Source: IDS-8 sp040902105 (GTDB taxonomy: Bacteria; Pseudomonadota; Gammaproteobacteria; Steroidobacterales; Woeseiaceae). From it: a DNA stretch of 64,000 nucleotides. The stretch lies in the NCBI GenBank assembly GCA_040902105.1, contig JBBDXW010000068.1, positions 8,705-72,704 on the forward strand, in the 5' to 3' direction. Within the stretch, counting starts at the first letter, position 1, and each line of letters starts with the position of its first letter. The position numbers and the translations under genes were made by a program. Under the pieces are notes generated by a model. It was not told where the DNA came from. It worked only from the letters and a program-made list of their open reading frames with translations, and did no database searches. This document shows positions 1 through 8,550 of the stretch, one piece after another.

Positions 1-2
1 GC

Positions 3-1079
3 AACCCGGGCAGGAATTCAGGCTTCATGCTCGATATCTCCCTGGCCAATGACGCCGAGCCGGGGCAGATCGAGCGAATGACGGTCTGCAATCGACTCAT
101 CGCCGGCGCGATGCTCGATATAGGGAACCTGGTAAAGAAACACGACATCCCCTGCGCCCTCACCCGCACCGGAACCTACCGCGCCGCGGCCGGCGAATCG
201 GGTATCGCTGCGTTGCGCGAATACCGCGCCTTCCTGGAAGCAGCGAGTCTCCCGCATGAGCTACTCGAAGGACGGCAAATCAGCGAGCGCCTCGGTACGG
301 ATTTCTATCGCGAAGGCCTTTACTCCCCGCAGTGCTGGCTGGTCCAACCTGCGGCCCTCATTCGCGGCCTGGCCGACAACCTGCCGCCGGCGGTCTCCCT
401 TTATGAAAACTCGCCGGCCGTCTCAATTGAACGAAGCCGCGGTAACTGGGCAGTCCGGACACCGATTGCAACGATACACGCGCCGCGACTGATCATCGCG
501 AACAATGCTTTTTGCAAACAGCTCGGCATCGGTCAGTCGCGCATGGTTGCGATGTATACCTACGCCGCGTTGACGGAACCGTTTTCTGCGCAGATTCTCG
601 ACACACTGGGCAACCAGTCCACCTGGGGCCTGCTGCCGGCACATCGCCTGGGCAGCACGCTGCGGCGCACGCCGGATGGAAGACTGCTGATTCGTTCCCT
701 GTACGGCTATGAAAAAGAAGCGAACAACGATGGCATCGCGGGCAAGCTTAAGCGCTCGCTGCAACGACGCTATCCGCAACTGACCGCTCTCAGGTTCGCG
801 AGCGTCTGGTCCGGCGCGACCGGCTTCACCATGAATGGCGCCCCCCTGTGGGGCGAGTACGCGCCCGGCTTGTACGTATCCGCCGGCTGCAACGGCGGCG
901 GCGTCGTAAAAGGAACGCTTTTCGGCCGCCTCCTCGCAGAACTGGCCTTCGGTCGTGAGACAGCGGACATCCCCGCCCTGTTCGGCAAGGCGAGCTGGAT
1001 GCCCCCGGAACCCCTGAGACACATCGGCTTTCGCATACTGTCCGCTCTCGAACGCTACAAGGGCCGCGCAGAAGTATGA
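3..1079 (+). CDS. FAD-dependent oxidoreductase (DAO family), 5' end cut by window edge
   Basis: The reading frame is open to the left edge; the residues before the first in-window Met read NPGRNSGF, which resembles the GxxGRNxGF segment of D-amino-acid-oxidase-like (DAO) flavoproteins, so the true start is outside the window. The C-terminal part, with GATGFTMNGAPLWGEYAPGLYVSAG followed by GGGVVKGT when read in pieces, is the usual second half of the FAD-binding fold in gamma-glutamylputrescine-oxidase and sarcosine-oxidase-like enzymes. Such enzymes oxidise a C-N bond of an amine or amino acid in the cytosol. The substrate cannot be told from sequence alone. A strong hairpin (1101-1181) follows the stop codon and may end the transcript. 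Confidence 0.8.
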   Translation, partial: NPGRNSGFMLDISLANDAEPGQIERMTVCNRLIAGAMLDIGNLVKKHDIPCALTRTGTYRAAAGESGIAALREYRAFLEAASLPHELLEGRQISERLGTDFYREGLYSPQCWLVQPAALIRGLADNLPPAVSLYENSPAVSIERSRGNWAVRTPIATIHAPRLIIANNAFCKQLGIGQSRMVAMYTYAALTEPFSAQILDTLGNQSTWGLLPAHRLGSTLRRTPDGRLLIRSLYGYEKEANNDGIAGKLKRSLQRRYPQLTALRFASVWSGATGFTMNGAPLWGEYAPGLYVSAGCNGGGVVKGTLFGRLLAELAFGRETADIPALFGKASWMPPEPLRHIGFRILSALERYKGRAEV

Positions 1080-1100
1080 CGCCCCGCCCGTGAAGGTACG

Positions 1101-1181
1101 GGCCGGGGTGATTCGGGGGTCCTTTTTCACCAAGCGAATTTCGTGGAGCGACTGAAAAAGGACCCCCGGAGCACCCCGGCC
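1101..1181. repeat. Long hairpin repeat, copy A (terminator-like)
   Basis: A nested inverted repeat fills the gap between the oxidoreductase and the antiporter. The inner arms are 1114-1129 and 1153-1168 (16 bp, perfect, containing GGGGGTCCTTTTTCA), and the outer arms are 1101-1110 and 1172-1181 (GGCCGGGGTG and its complement). The apical part, read on the minus strand, contains GTCGCTC then TTCGCTTGG. It resembles the tips of hairpins at 47325-47406 and 50646-50758, so it is more likely a dispersed structured repeat than a simple terminator, though it could act as one. Confidence 0.75.
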
Positions 1182-1273
1182 AGCGGGAGGAAGAACTTCC
1201 AATCGTCCTTTTGGCACCCCATCTGATACCGTCACAAACAAGTACGAAAACATTCGAACATTTGGGGGAATTC

Positions 1274-2680
1274 GTGGATCAACCGGAGTCTTTAGGAGCA
1301 CTGTCGCTGCTGCCCGCCACTATTGCGATCGTACTGGCATTCGTAACGCGCAATACGGTCTTCTCGCTCGCCGTCGCCTGTTTCGTCGGCGTGATCGTGT
1401 CCGGGCAAGGACTGATGGGCTTTCCGAACCTGCTGAAAAATGCGCTGGGCACCACGGCGTTTTCATGGATATTCCTGCTCGAGCTGTTCATAGGGATGCT
1501 GATCGCGTTTTTTCAGCGCACCGGTGCGATCCGAAATTTCAGCGCATGGGTTGCAGGTTTCAACATGACCCGTGTGCGAGTCCAGCTTGTTGCGTGGCTG
1601 CTGGGAATGTTCGTATTCTTCAGCGACTATTTCAGCCCGCTTTTTGTCGGTTCGACGATGCGCGAATTGACCGATCGATTTCGCATCTCACGGGAAAAGC
1701 TGGCGTACATAGCGGATTCGACATCGGCGCCGGTCAGTGTGCTGGTGCCCGTAACTGGCTGGGCGGTTTTTATCGCCGGACTGCTGATCGGCATGGGACC
1801 GATTGCGGACCCGGCCGACGCCATCAAGGTCTTTGTTTCTTCAATACCGTTCAACTTCTATTCGATACTTGCCGTCGTCATGGTCGGGCTCATAGCAACC
1901 GGCATTGTGCCGGAGTTCGGGCCGATGAAAGTCGCCGAGCAGCGCGCGATCGAAACAGGCAAAGTGCTTCGCGACGGCGCCGACCCGCTCATGGGCGAAG
2001 AACTGACCGATATCCAGCCATATGAAGGCGTGCGCACGAGTCTCTTCTGGAACTTTTTCCTGCCGGTACTGATCGTCATCTGTGTTGCCGTCGGGTCTTT
2101 TATTCTGACGTCTTCGGCATTGACGATGGAAGCGTTTCTCCTGTCGGCCGTTGTCGCAGGCATCATCATGAGGATTCAGGGCATACCGTTTGCCGACATC
2201 ATGAAGACGGGCATGGCGGGCATCAAAGGGGTCATGCCAGCGGTCATAATCCTGGCTTTTGCATATGCGCTGAACGACCTGTCAACATCGATGCAGACGG
2301 CGGGTTACATCGTGTCGAAGACGGAAGCCTGGCTCACGCCCGGTCTGCTGCCGCTCCTGACGTTTCTGATTGCCGGCGTTATTTCTTTCTCGACCGGCAC
2401 GTCATGGGGCACGTTTGCCATCATGATGCCGATAGCGGTGCCGCTTGCCTTCAGCTTCACCGGGGATACGCTCGGCGTAGTCGTTTATGCCACCGTCGGC
2501 GCGGTCGCGGGTGGAGGCGTGTTCGGCGACCACTGCTCGCCGCTTTCCGATACGTCGATACTGGCATCCACCGGCGCTGCGTCGGACCACATCGACCATA
2601 TCAAGACCCAAATGCCATACGCGCTGGTTGTCGCGGCAATCAGTTTGCTCGCCTATCTGGTGATCGGCTCGCTGGTTTGA
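1274..2680 (+). CDS. nhaC: NhaC-family Na+/H+ antiporter
   Basis: This is an inner-membrane antiporter exchanging Na+ for H+ (some relatives carry organic substrates such as lactate/malate). About ten to twelve hydrophobic segments run through the protein, and the motif GDHCSPLSDTSILAS near the C-terminus is diagnostic of the NhaC family. The start is chosen at GTG 1274 because GGGGGA lies four bases upstream and the hydrophobic region then begins after a short N-terminus; a TTG at 1211 in the same frame would add 21 unlikely residues. Length from GTG is 468 residues, normal for the family. The stop overlaps the convergent deacylase gene by 28 bp. Confidence 0.9.
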   Translation: MDQPESLGALSLLPATIAIVLAFVTRNTVFSLAVACFVGVIVSGQGLMGFPNLLKNALGTTAFSWIFLLELFIGMLIAFFQRTGAIRNFSAWVAGFNMTRVRVQLVAWLLGMFVFFSDYFSPLFVGSTMRELTDRFRISREKLAYIADSTSAPVSVLVPVTGWAVFIAGLLIGMGPIADPADAIKVFVSSIPFNFYSILAVVMVGLIATGIVPEFGPMKVAEQRAIETGKVLRDGADPLMGEELTDIQPYEGVRTSLFWNFFLPVLIVICVAVGSFILTSSALTMEAFLLSAVVAGIIMRIQGIPFADIMKTGMAGIKGVMPAVIILAFAYALNDLSTSMQTAGYIVSKTEAWLTPGLLPLLTFLIAGVISFSTGTSWGTFAIMMPIAVPLAFSFTGDTLGVVVYATVGAVAGGGVFGDHCSPLSDTSILASTGAASDHIDHIKTQMPYALVVAAISLLAYLVIGSLV

Positions 2681-4251
2681 TCCTCAGCCTCCGCCGGAAC
2701 CAGCACGCGGCCATTGAAGGTTTCGCCGAGGCGGTCATTCTGCCGGGCGATCCGGCCATTGACGATTACGGCATCGAATCCTTCCGAGAGCTGCAGCGGT
2801 TCCGGATAGGTCGCAAGGGCCCGAACGTTTGCGGGATCGAAGACAATGATATCCGCCTTCTTGCCCGCTCCCAGGATTCCGCGATCGTCGATCCGGAGCA
2901 GTTTTGCCGGAAACGAGGTCATCTTCCGCACGGCCTCCTGCAGCGACAGAGCACCTTGTTCGACGACATACTCTTCAATGATCCTGGCAAACGTTCCGTG
3001 TCCCCGGGGATGGAATCCGGTCGGACTGCCGTCTGAACAGACGCCGACGTAAGGTCTCTGCAACAAGCGCGTTTGCAATTCATCGTTCATGACGAAATAG
3101 GCGCCGGACGCGCCTTGCGGTCCGATGACGTCGATCAACACGTCTTCGAACGGCATCTCCTGCTCGAACGAAAGGTCGGCCAGAGTCTTGCCCGTATAGG
3201 GCGCGGTACCGAGCAATGTAGCCTCGGGACCGTTGCGTTTCTCGACCCGTTCCCTCAGGTATGCGGCGAGTTCGTCGCGGCGGTCTCGCCGGGCAACCGC
3301 AAACTGCTCGGCCGTCTTCGACCATACCGGAAAGACTATGCCGATGCCTGTGTAACTGGCCGTGTAGGGATAGACGTCCGCGGTAATGTCGATGCCCGAA
3401 TCGCGTGCGCTGTCGAGGATTGCCAGTATTTCGTCCGCGCGTTCCGCGCCTTTGCCGTAGACCGACTTGAGATGGGAGATGTGAACCCTTGCGTGCTCGC
3501 CTTGCTCAAGCAGTTCGGCGATGGATTTTTCAAGCTGGTCATCGTCTTCGTTTCGCAAGTGACTCATTACGATCCGGCCGTGTTGCCCAACGACTTCGGC
3601 CAGCGCCCGCAGTTCGGAAGTCTTCGCGTTCAGGCCCGGGTTATATTCGAGCCCGGTGCTCAATCCGAAGCTGTAGTCGAGAGTCTCATCGAGCATCGCC
3701 AGCATTCGGTCAAGGTCTTCGGGCGCCGGCTCTGTTTCGAGTCCGATTCCCGACAGGTTGCGCAACGTGCCGTGCCCGACGAACATTGCCAGGTTGACAC
3801 CGATGCCCTGCTCCGACACCTTGTCCAACCATTCGGAAAGCGTCGCCACTTCCGGGCTGGATCCGTCCTGCCCCAAAGCGATGGTTGTAACGCCCATCGC
3901 CAGAAAATTCTCGAACGCAGGGGTCTCGAACGGGTCGCCGTGGGAGTGCAAATCGATAAATCCCGGCGCTACGGTTTTTCCGGCGGCGTCGATACGGGTC
4001 GTTACGCGTTGTTGCAGGTCTTCTTCGGTAAACTTCGCGTCACCGACAAAAACGATCGTGTCATCAACGATGACGACGTCGGCGGGAATCGGCTCGTTAC
4101 CCAGGCCGTCCAGCATCGCACCGTTTTCGATCAGGATATCGACCGTCTCATATTCGGCCAGGAAAACTTCGGCAGCCCGGTTGCAGGACGACGGCGCGGG
4201 CAGCACAAGAATCGATATCCAGAACGCGGCGCGGACGTTCGGCTTGGCCAA
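2653..4251 (-). CDS. N-acyl-D-amino-acid deacylase (D-aminoacylase family amidohydrolase)
   Basis: The protein (532 aa) belongs to the metal-dependent amidohydrolase superfamily, D-aminoacylase/N-acyl-D-glutamate deacylase branch, which releases D-amino acids from N-acyl-D-amino acids. The metal-binding HSHGDP motif follows PGFIDLHSHGDP near residue 103, and the segments SHLRNED, HISHLKSVYGKG and CSDGSPTGFHPRGHGTFARI are typical of this branch. The first 35 residues contain a hydrophobic stretch ending in APSSC, so it may be a lipoprotein exported to the periplasm, although the lipobox is weak. It converges on the nhaC gene with a 28-bp overlap of the two 3' ends. The substrate range is inferred from family only. 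Confidence 0.88.
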   Translation of the reverse strand: MAKPNVRAAFWISILVLPAPSSCNRAAEVFLAEYETVDILIENGAMLDGLGNEPIPADVVIVDDTIVFVGDAKFTEEDLQQRVTTRIDAAGKTVAPGFIDLHSHGDPFETPAFENFLAMGVTTIALGQDGSSPEVATLSEWLDKVSEQGIGVNLAMFVGHGTLRNLSGIGLETEPAPEDLDRMLAMLDETLDYSFGLSTGLEYNPGLNAKTSELRALAEVVGQHGRIVMSHLRNEDDDQLEKSIAELLEQGEHARVHISHLKSVYGKGAERADEILAILDSARDSGIDITADVYPYTASYTGIGIVFPVWSKTAEQFAVARRDRRDELAAYLRERVEKRNGPEATLLGTAPYTGKTLADLSFEQEMPFEDVLIDVIGPQGASGAYFVMNDELQTRLLQRPYVGVCSDGSPTGFHPRGHGTFARIIEEYVVEQGALSLQEAVRKMTSFPAKLLRIDDRGILGAGKKADIIVFDPANVRALATYPEPLQLSEGFDAVIVNGRIARQNDRLGETFNGRVLVPAEAEDQTSEPITR

Positions 4252-4316
4252 CTCTGTTCTCCCTTTTAGCGATGCAGGAACCTGTCACGGACGGCAGCCG
4301 ACGTGCCATCGTTTGT

Positions 4317-4387
4317 CGCCCGCAATGGCGGGCTCCTGCAAGGTTCTTGTCAACGGAATTGGCTGTAGGAGCCCGCCATGCGGGCGA
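4317..4387. repeat. REP-like palindrome pair (locus 1)
   Basis: Two copies of the family core lie in opposite orientation: TCGCCCGCAATGGCGGGCTC at 4317-4336 and TGTAGGAGCCCGCCATGCGG starting at 4364. Each copy is itself a short stem (CCCGC..GCGGG). The pair lies upstream of the deacylase start and may form one large hairpin. The same core occurs at seven intergenic or gene-edge loci in this window. Confidence 0.85.
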
Positions 4388-4425
4388 CCGCAACAGCACC
4401 CGACATCCTACAGGAGACAGCGGCC

Positions 4426-4674
4426 TCAGCGCGAGACTTCGACAAACGTCGAAAGAAATTCCAGTCCCTTTCTCAATTGCTGACGGTCGAGATTGCCGCG
4501 CGTCGCATCCTTGAGATCCGCGGCGACCCAGCGCACCGCGTGCACGTCACAGTATGCCCAGGCCAGGCGGCCGATGCGCCAGACGCTGGTGCGCTTGCCG
4601 CAATGCGGGCATCCCTGGATGCCCTGACCACGATTGAGCGGAAACGGAACGACGTTGCTGCAGCCTGCGGACAT
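4426..4674 (-). CDS. Small zinc-ribbon-like protein, function unknown
   Basis: An 82-residue protein starting at Met MSAGCSNVVPF carries CPHCGKR followed about 16 residues later by a Cys (AYCDVH) and a His, a spacing compatible with one zinc site. The conserved-looking segment RIGRLAWAYCDVHAVRWVA separates it from random open frames. No Shine-Dalgarno sequence is obvious, and an upstream Met at 4719 in the same frame is the alternative start. It stands alone between a REP pair and the acetyl-CoA hydrolase gene on the other strand. I do not recognise a named family; it could be a regulator or a metal-binding accessory protein. Confidence 0.5.
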   Translation of the reverse strand: MSAGCSNVVPFPLNRGQGIQGCPHCGKRTSVWRIGRLAWAYCDVHAVRWVAADLKDATRGNLDRQQLRKGLEFLSTFVEVSR

Positions 4675-4866
4675 GTTGAGTGATCTCGTGTGATCGCGAT
4701 TACGGCATGAAACCAGCATGGGCGATCATGTGGCTGTGATCGGGCTCTCAGCCGCGCCGTTGCCCGTGCCTTTCTTGCACAAACTGAGACCTCGATTCAC
4801 TTCACGCCGTGCATTGCCCACAATACGGCTCCAACGACCCGCACGGACCGACCCGGGACTTCCAGG

Positions 4867-6756
4867 ATGCCGCAGTTTTTAGATTCGCCGGACGAGCTTG
4901 CAGATGCGGTAATCGCTTCCGTCGGAAGAAAAATCGTGCTCGGCCTTCCGGTCGGGCTGGGCAAGGCAGCGCATGTCGCGAACGCCATCTACGCGCGGGC
5001 TGCAGACGACGCGTCGATTGAACTGACCGTATTCACGGCTCTGACCCTGGAGGCGCCCGTCGGCCGCAGCGACCTCGAAGCGCGATTCCTGAAACCTCTG
5101 ACGGAACGGCTGTACAAGGACTGGCCGCGCCTCGCCTACGCGGAAGCGTTACAGCGTGAAGACCTCCCGCCCAACATCAGGGTGCGCGAATTCTATTTCC
5201 GGCCGGCCGCATATCTTGGCAACAGGACTGCGCAACGCTCCTACACGAGCCTGAACTACACGCAGGTCGCCCACGAGTTGCTGCACCTCGGCGTCAACGT
5301 CATCGCGCAGCTGATCGCGCCGCACGCGTCGAACGGAAACGTGTTCAGCCTCGGATCGAATCCCGAGGTCACGCTGGACCTGCTGCCGGCCCTGGACGTG
5401 CGACGCAGCGAAGGCAGGCCGGTCGCCGTCGTCGGCCAGGTCAACGACGCCATGCCGTACATGTACGGCGACGCCGAGCTGTCCGCGGACCGCTTCGACT
5501 TCGTACTCGACTCGCCCGACTGCCGTTATCCGATGTTCGGCATGCCGAACCGTGCCGTGTCTTACCGTGACTACGCGACCGGTCTGCACGTCGCGAGCCT
5601 GATTCCCGACGGAGGAACACTGCAACTCGGTATCGGCTCATTGAGCGATGCGGTTGCGCATTGCCTGCTGTTGCGGCAGCGGCAGCCTGAGGTTTTCCGA
5701 AGGATTCTCGACCGCCTTCCCGGTGGACCCGCATCGGGGCGGCGGCCCGAGTTACCGCTTGAAACAGGGCCCTTCCGCGATGGACTTTACGTCGCAAGCG
5801 AGCTGTTGAGCGACGCAATATTCGCTTTGTTCGATTCCGGCATCGTCCGCCGCGGCGCGGATGCGAACAAGGACGTCCTGATGCACGCCGGGTTCTTTAT
5901 CGGTTCGAATGCCTTGTACGACTCATTGCGCGCGCTGTCGGAACAACGGCGGCACCAGATTGCGATGACGAGCATTTCTTTCGTGAACAGCCTTTACGGC
6001 AATGAGCGGGAAAAACGCCATCAGCGTCGCAAGGCAAGGTTCATCAATGAGGCAATGATGGTAACGCTCATGGGAGCGACGGTTTCGGACGGACTCGAGG
6101 ACGGGCGGGTGGTCAGCGGGGTCGGCGGGCAGTTCGACTTCGTCAGAATGGCGCATGCGCTCGACGACGCCCATTCGATCCTGATGTTCGGCAGCCATCG
6201 GCTGAACGATGGCGTTGCCGAATCGAACATCGTCTGGAACTACGGTCACACCACAGTGCCGCGGCACTATCGCGACATCTTTGCCAACGAATACGGGCTC
6301 GCCGCTACCCGCGGACAGACGGACGAGTTGATTATTGCGTCGTTACTGAACATCGCCGATGCCGCGTTTCAGGATTCACTGCTGCAAAAGGCCCGTACAA
6401 ACGCAAAAATCGCCCGCAACTACAAAATCCCGGGACACGCGCGGGACAACACTGCGTCAAGGCTGACTGAGCTCTTTCAGGACCCGGAATTCCTGCCGTA
6501 TTTTCCGGCCTACCCGCTCGGGACGGACTTGACACCGGTCGAACAGGAGCTGGCGACGGCGCTTGCCTGGCTCAAGGAACGGACGGCGCGGCGCTGGCCG
6601 CAAGTTGTCACTCTGACTTCCGCGCTATTGGAGCGTCCGGACGCAGACCGGCTGGCCGCGCTCCGGCGCCTGTCGCTCGACGCTCCACAATCGCTTCGCG
6701 AACGTGTCCTCCGGCGGCTCGTAAACCACGCGTTAAAGCGGAGTGCGAACGGCTAG
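4867..6756 (+). CDS. Acetyl-CoA hydrolase/transferase family protein
   Basis: The 629-residue protein has the two-lobed acetyl-CoA hydrolase/CoA-transferase fold. The N-lobe contains LGLPVGLGKAAHVANAIY, and the C-lobe contains DGGTLQLGIGSLSDAV and the segment GVGGQFDFVRMAHALDDAHS, which closely matches the GxGGQxDF motif of 4-hydroxybutyrate CoA-transferases and acetyl-CoA hydrolases. These cytosolic enzymes move CoA between short acyl groups through a glutamyl-CoA intermediate. At 629 residues it is longer than the typical 430-500, with extra sequence in the middle (about residues 270-360) and at the C-terminus, a form seen in proteobacterial members annotated only at family level. Its partner pathway is not visible here. 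Confidence 0.88.
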   Translation: MPQFLDSPDELADAVIASVGRKIVLGLPVGLGKAAHVANAIYARAADDASIELTVFTALTLEAPVGRSDLEARFLKPLTERLYKDWPRLAYAEALQREDLPPNIRVREFYFRPAAYLGNRTAQRSYTSLNYTQVAHELLHLGVNVIAQLIAPHASNGNVFSLGSNPEVTLDLLPALDVRRSEGRPVAVVGQVNDAMPYMYGDAELSADRFDFVLDSPDCRYPMFGMPNRAVSYRDYATGLHVASLIPDGGTLQLGIGSLSDAVAHCLLLRQRQPEVFRRILDRLPGGPASGRRPELPLETGPFRDGLYVASELLSDAIFALFDSGIVRRGADANKDVLMHAGFFIGSNALYDSLRALSEQRRHQIAMTSISFVNSLYGNEREKRHQRRKARFINEAMMVTLMGATVSDGLEDGRVVSGVGGQFDFVRMAHALDDAHSILMFGSHRLNDGVAESNIVWNYGHTTVPRHYRDIFANEYGLAATRGQTDELIIASLLNIADAAFQDSLLQKARTNAKIARNYKIPGHARDNTASRLTELFQDPEFLPYFPAYPLGTDLTPVEQELATALAWLKERTARRWPQVVTLTSALLERPDADRLAALRRLSLDAPQSLRERVLRRLVNHALKRSANG

Positions 6757-6775
6757 AACGCCTATGCGCAAGGTT

Positions 6776-6853
6776 TGTAGGAGCCCGCCATTGCGGGCGA
6801 CCTGCGCGGCATTCGGCGACAGCGCAGGTCGCCCGCAATGGCGGGCTCCTACA
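6776..6853. repeat. REP-like palindrome pair (locus 2), perfect 32-bp arms
   Basis: Arms 6776-6807 and 6822-6853 are perfect reverse complements over 32 bp, each holding the TGTAGGAGCCCGCC core, with a 14-bp loop. The pair lies 20 bp after the acetyl-CoA hydrolase stop and 68 bp before the next start, so it could act as a transcript 3'-end stabiliser or terminator. Confidence 0.92.
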
Positions 6854-6921
6854 TTGAACGAGCAGGTCTGCAATTTGATATTCTTGACAGCAGCCGTCCG
6901 ACCACCTTCCGGAGAAGAAAA

Positions 6922-7821
6922 ATGAACAACAAATTATCGGTCGTCGTCCTTGGATGTCTGATCGTACCCGTTGCTTCCGCACACGCCCAGGAAACGAACA
7001 TCTCGTTCAAATCGACCGAACTGGAACCCGGGCTCTATATGCTGCAAGGCGAAGGCGGGTTCGCGGGCGGCAATCTTGGCCTGTCGACCGGGGACGACGG
7101 CGTGGTGCTGATCGACGACGGCCTCGCGCCGCTGGCGCCGAAGATGCTGGCGGCAATCACCGACATCACCGGGCAACCGGTAGACTTTGTCATCAACACT
7201 CACCTGCATGGCGACCATACCGGCGGCAACGTAGCGCTGCATGAAACCGGCGCGACGATCATCGGTCACGAGAACGTGCGGCGCCGCATGCTAGCGAGTG
7301 ACGCCGCTGGCGCGGACGGCAGTGGGCCGGCTCCGGAGGAGTCGCTGCCGGAAATCACTTTCTCACGTTCGCTGACATTTCATCTCAACGGCCGCGAAGC
7401 TTTCGTATTTCACGTTGCCCGGGCGCACACCGACGGCGATGCCGTGATTTTTTTCCGTGACGCGGATGTCATCCACGCGGGAGACATCTTCTTCAACGGC
7501 CTTTTCCCGTTCATCGACCTGGACTCGGGCGGCAGCGTCTCCGGCTATATCGAAGCACAGGACGACATCCTTTCGCTGGCCGGCTCCGAGACACGAATCG
7601 TTCCCGGACACGGTCCGCTCGCCGCGAAGTCGGACCTGCAGGCAGCGAGAGATATGCTCGCCGACGCGCGCAGCCGGGTGAAGGCGCTGCTGGACGCGGG
7701 CAAGTCGGAGCAGGATATCGTGGATGAAAATCCGCTCGCGACATACCAGGACTGGCACTGGGACTTCATCACGACTGAACGGATGACCCGCACGCTCATA
7801 CGTGATCTCGAGGAAAACTAG
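6922..7821 (+). CDS. Secreted metallo-beta-lactamase-fold hydrolase
   Basis: The start at ATG 6922 is preceded by GGAGAAGAAA and gives a clean Sec signal peptide ending near AHAQ (residue 22 or so). The mature domain carries the canonical zinc motif HLHGDHTGGN (about residues 94-103), a later histidine in FHVARAHTDGDAV, the aspartate motif HAGDIFFNG, and VPGHGP, so both metal sites look complete. It is therefore probably an active periplasmic hydrolase of the MBL superfamily, similar to cyclase or quinoprotein-relay-associated MBL proteins. The lack of beta-lactamase-specific context means the substrate is unknown. It is flanked on both sides by REP pairs. Confidence 0.88.
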   Translation: MNNKLSVVVLGCLIVPVASAHAQETNISFKSTELEPGLYMLQGEGGFAGGNLGLSTGDDGVVLIDDGLAPLAPKMLAAITDITGQPVDFVINTHLHGDHTGGNVALHETGATIIGHENVRRRMLASDAAGADGSGPAPEESLPEITFSRSLTFHLNGREAFVFHVARAHTDGDAVIFFRDADVIHAGDIFFNGLFPFIDLDSGGSVSGYIEAQDDILSLAGSETRIVPGHGPLAAKSDLQAARDMLADARSRVKALLDAGKSEQDIVDENPLATYQDWHWDFITTERMTRTLIRDLEEN

Positions 7822-8156
7822 GGAGCCAGTGTAGGAGCCCGCCTCGCGGGCGACCCATCCGCTTCGCCAATCTCCGCGCAGGTCGCCCGCAATGGCGGGC
7901 TCCTACACTGACTTGTGCAGAGGCTCAGCCGCAACCCGACGGCATGGAACTTGCAGCCCGTCAACCTCAAGATTACGTTTCTTCTGGACGACTGAGCGGT
8001 CGACCGCATCGCATCGCCGGGGGGGCTTTTCGTTCGCAAAGGCCGCGACGCCAGGCGAATTGTAAATATTTCAGCGCGACGGACGTGGGCTGCAAGAATT
8101 ACCCGACGCTGCCTCTCTGTTTCGCATCGTAGACAATCATCGAGAGGTTTAATCCA
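7822..8156. other. Gene-free stretch
   Basis: Apart from the REP pair at 7827-7927 I see no coding sequence, RNA gene or strong promoter in this 335-bp gap. The last bases before the next gene contain GAGAGG about ten bases ahead of its ATG, a plausible ribosome binding site. Confidence 0.6.
7827..7927. repeat. REP-like palindrome pair (locus 3) with 18-bp flanking tag
   Basis: The outer arms CAGTGTAGGAGCCCGCC (7827-7843) and their complement (7894-7910) enclose a variable centre. The pair starts six bases after the MBL hydrolase stop codon. The bases GACTTGTGCAGAGGCTCA at 7910-7927 recur as an exact reverse complement beside the REP pair at 53340-53412, so the repeated unit is longer than the REP core. 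Confidence 0.88.
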
Positions 8157-8399
8157 ATGTCCCAATGTGAAACCTGTGGAAACGACTACGACAAGACCTT
8201 CGTTGTGAAGGCCTTCGGCGAGGAGCATACCTTCGATTCCTTCGAGTGCGCGATTCAGGCGCTGGCGCCCGTGTGCGATCACTGCGGCACGCGAATCATC
8301 GGCCACGGCATAGAGTCCGGGCCGCGTATGTTCTGCTGCGCGCATTGCGCCGATAAAGAAGGTGTCGAGGAGGCAGTCGACCGGGTCCGTGTTTCGTAG
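8157..8399 (+). CDS. Small Cys-rich metal-binding protein (80 aa)
   Basis: The protein has four Cys pairs or near pairs: CETCGN at residues 4-9, an isolated Cys in SFECAI, CDHCGTR, and FCCAHCADKEG. Two His residues lie close to them. The pattern suggests two zinc-ribbon halves or a metallothionein-like cluster. Similar short proteins are often annotated as prokaryotic metallothionein-like or hypothetical; I do not know a tested function. A GAGAGG sequence precedes the ATG, and codon usage resembles the neighbours, so I judge it to be a real gene. Confidence 0.72.
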   Translation: MSQCETCGNDYDKTFVVKAFGEEHTFDSFECAIQALAPVCDHCGTRIIGHGIESGPRMFCCAHCADKEGVEEAVDRVRVS

Positions 8400-8550
8400 C
8401 CGAGGCAACACCCGGCCCGAGCCAATATCTGCCGGTTCCGTTGAACGCCGACCCTTGCGCTGTCTGCTCCGGCGGCCTGCATGAACATCCTGCCCTGGCG
8501 AATTGCCTTCCGGCGGCAATTGATTCAGTCTTCGCGCATATCCCGCTTGC

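Noticed and set aside
3073..4269. 398-residue plus-strand open frame opposite the deacylase
   Set aside because: Shadow of the deacylase gene, which shows clear amidohydrolase motifs.
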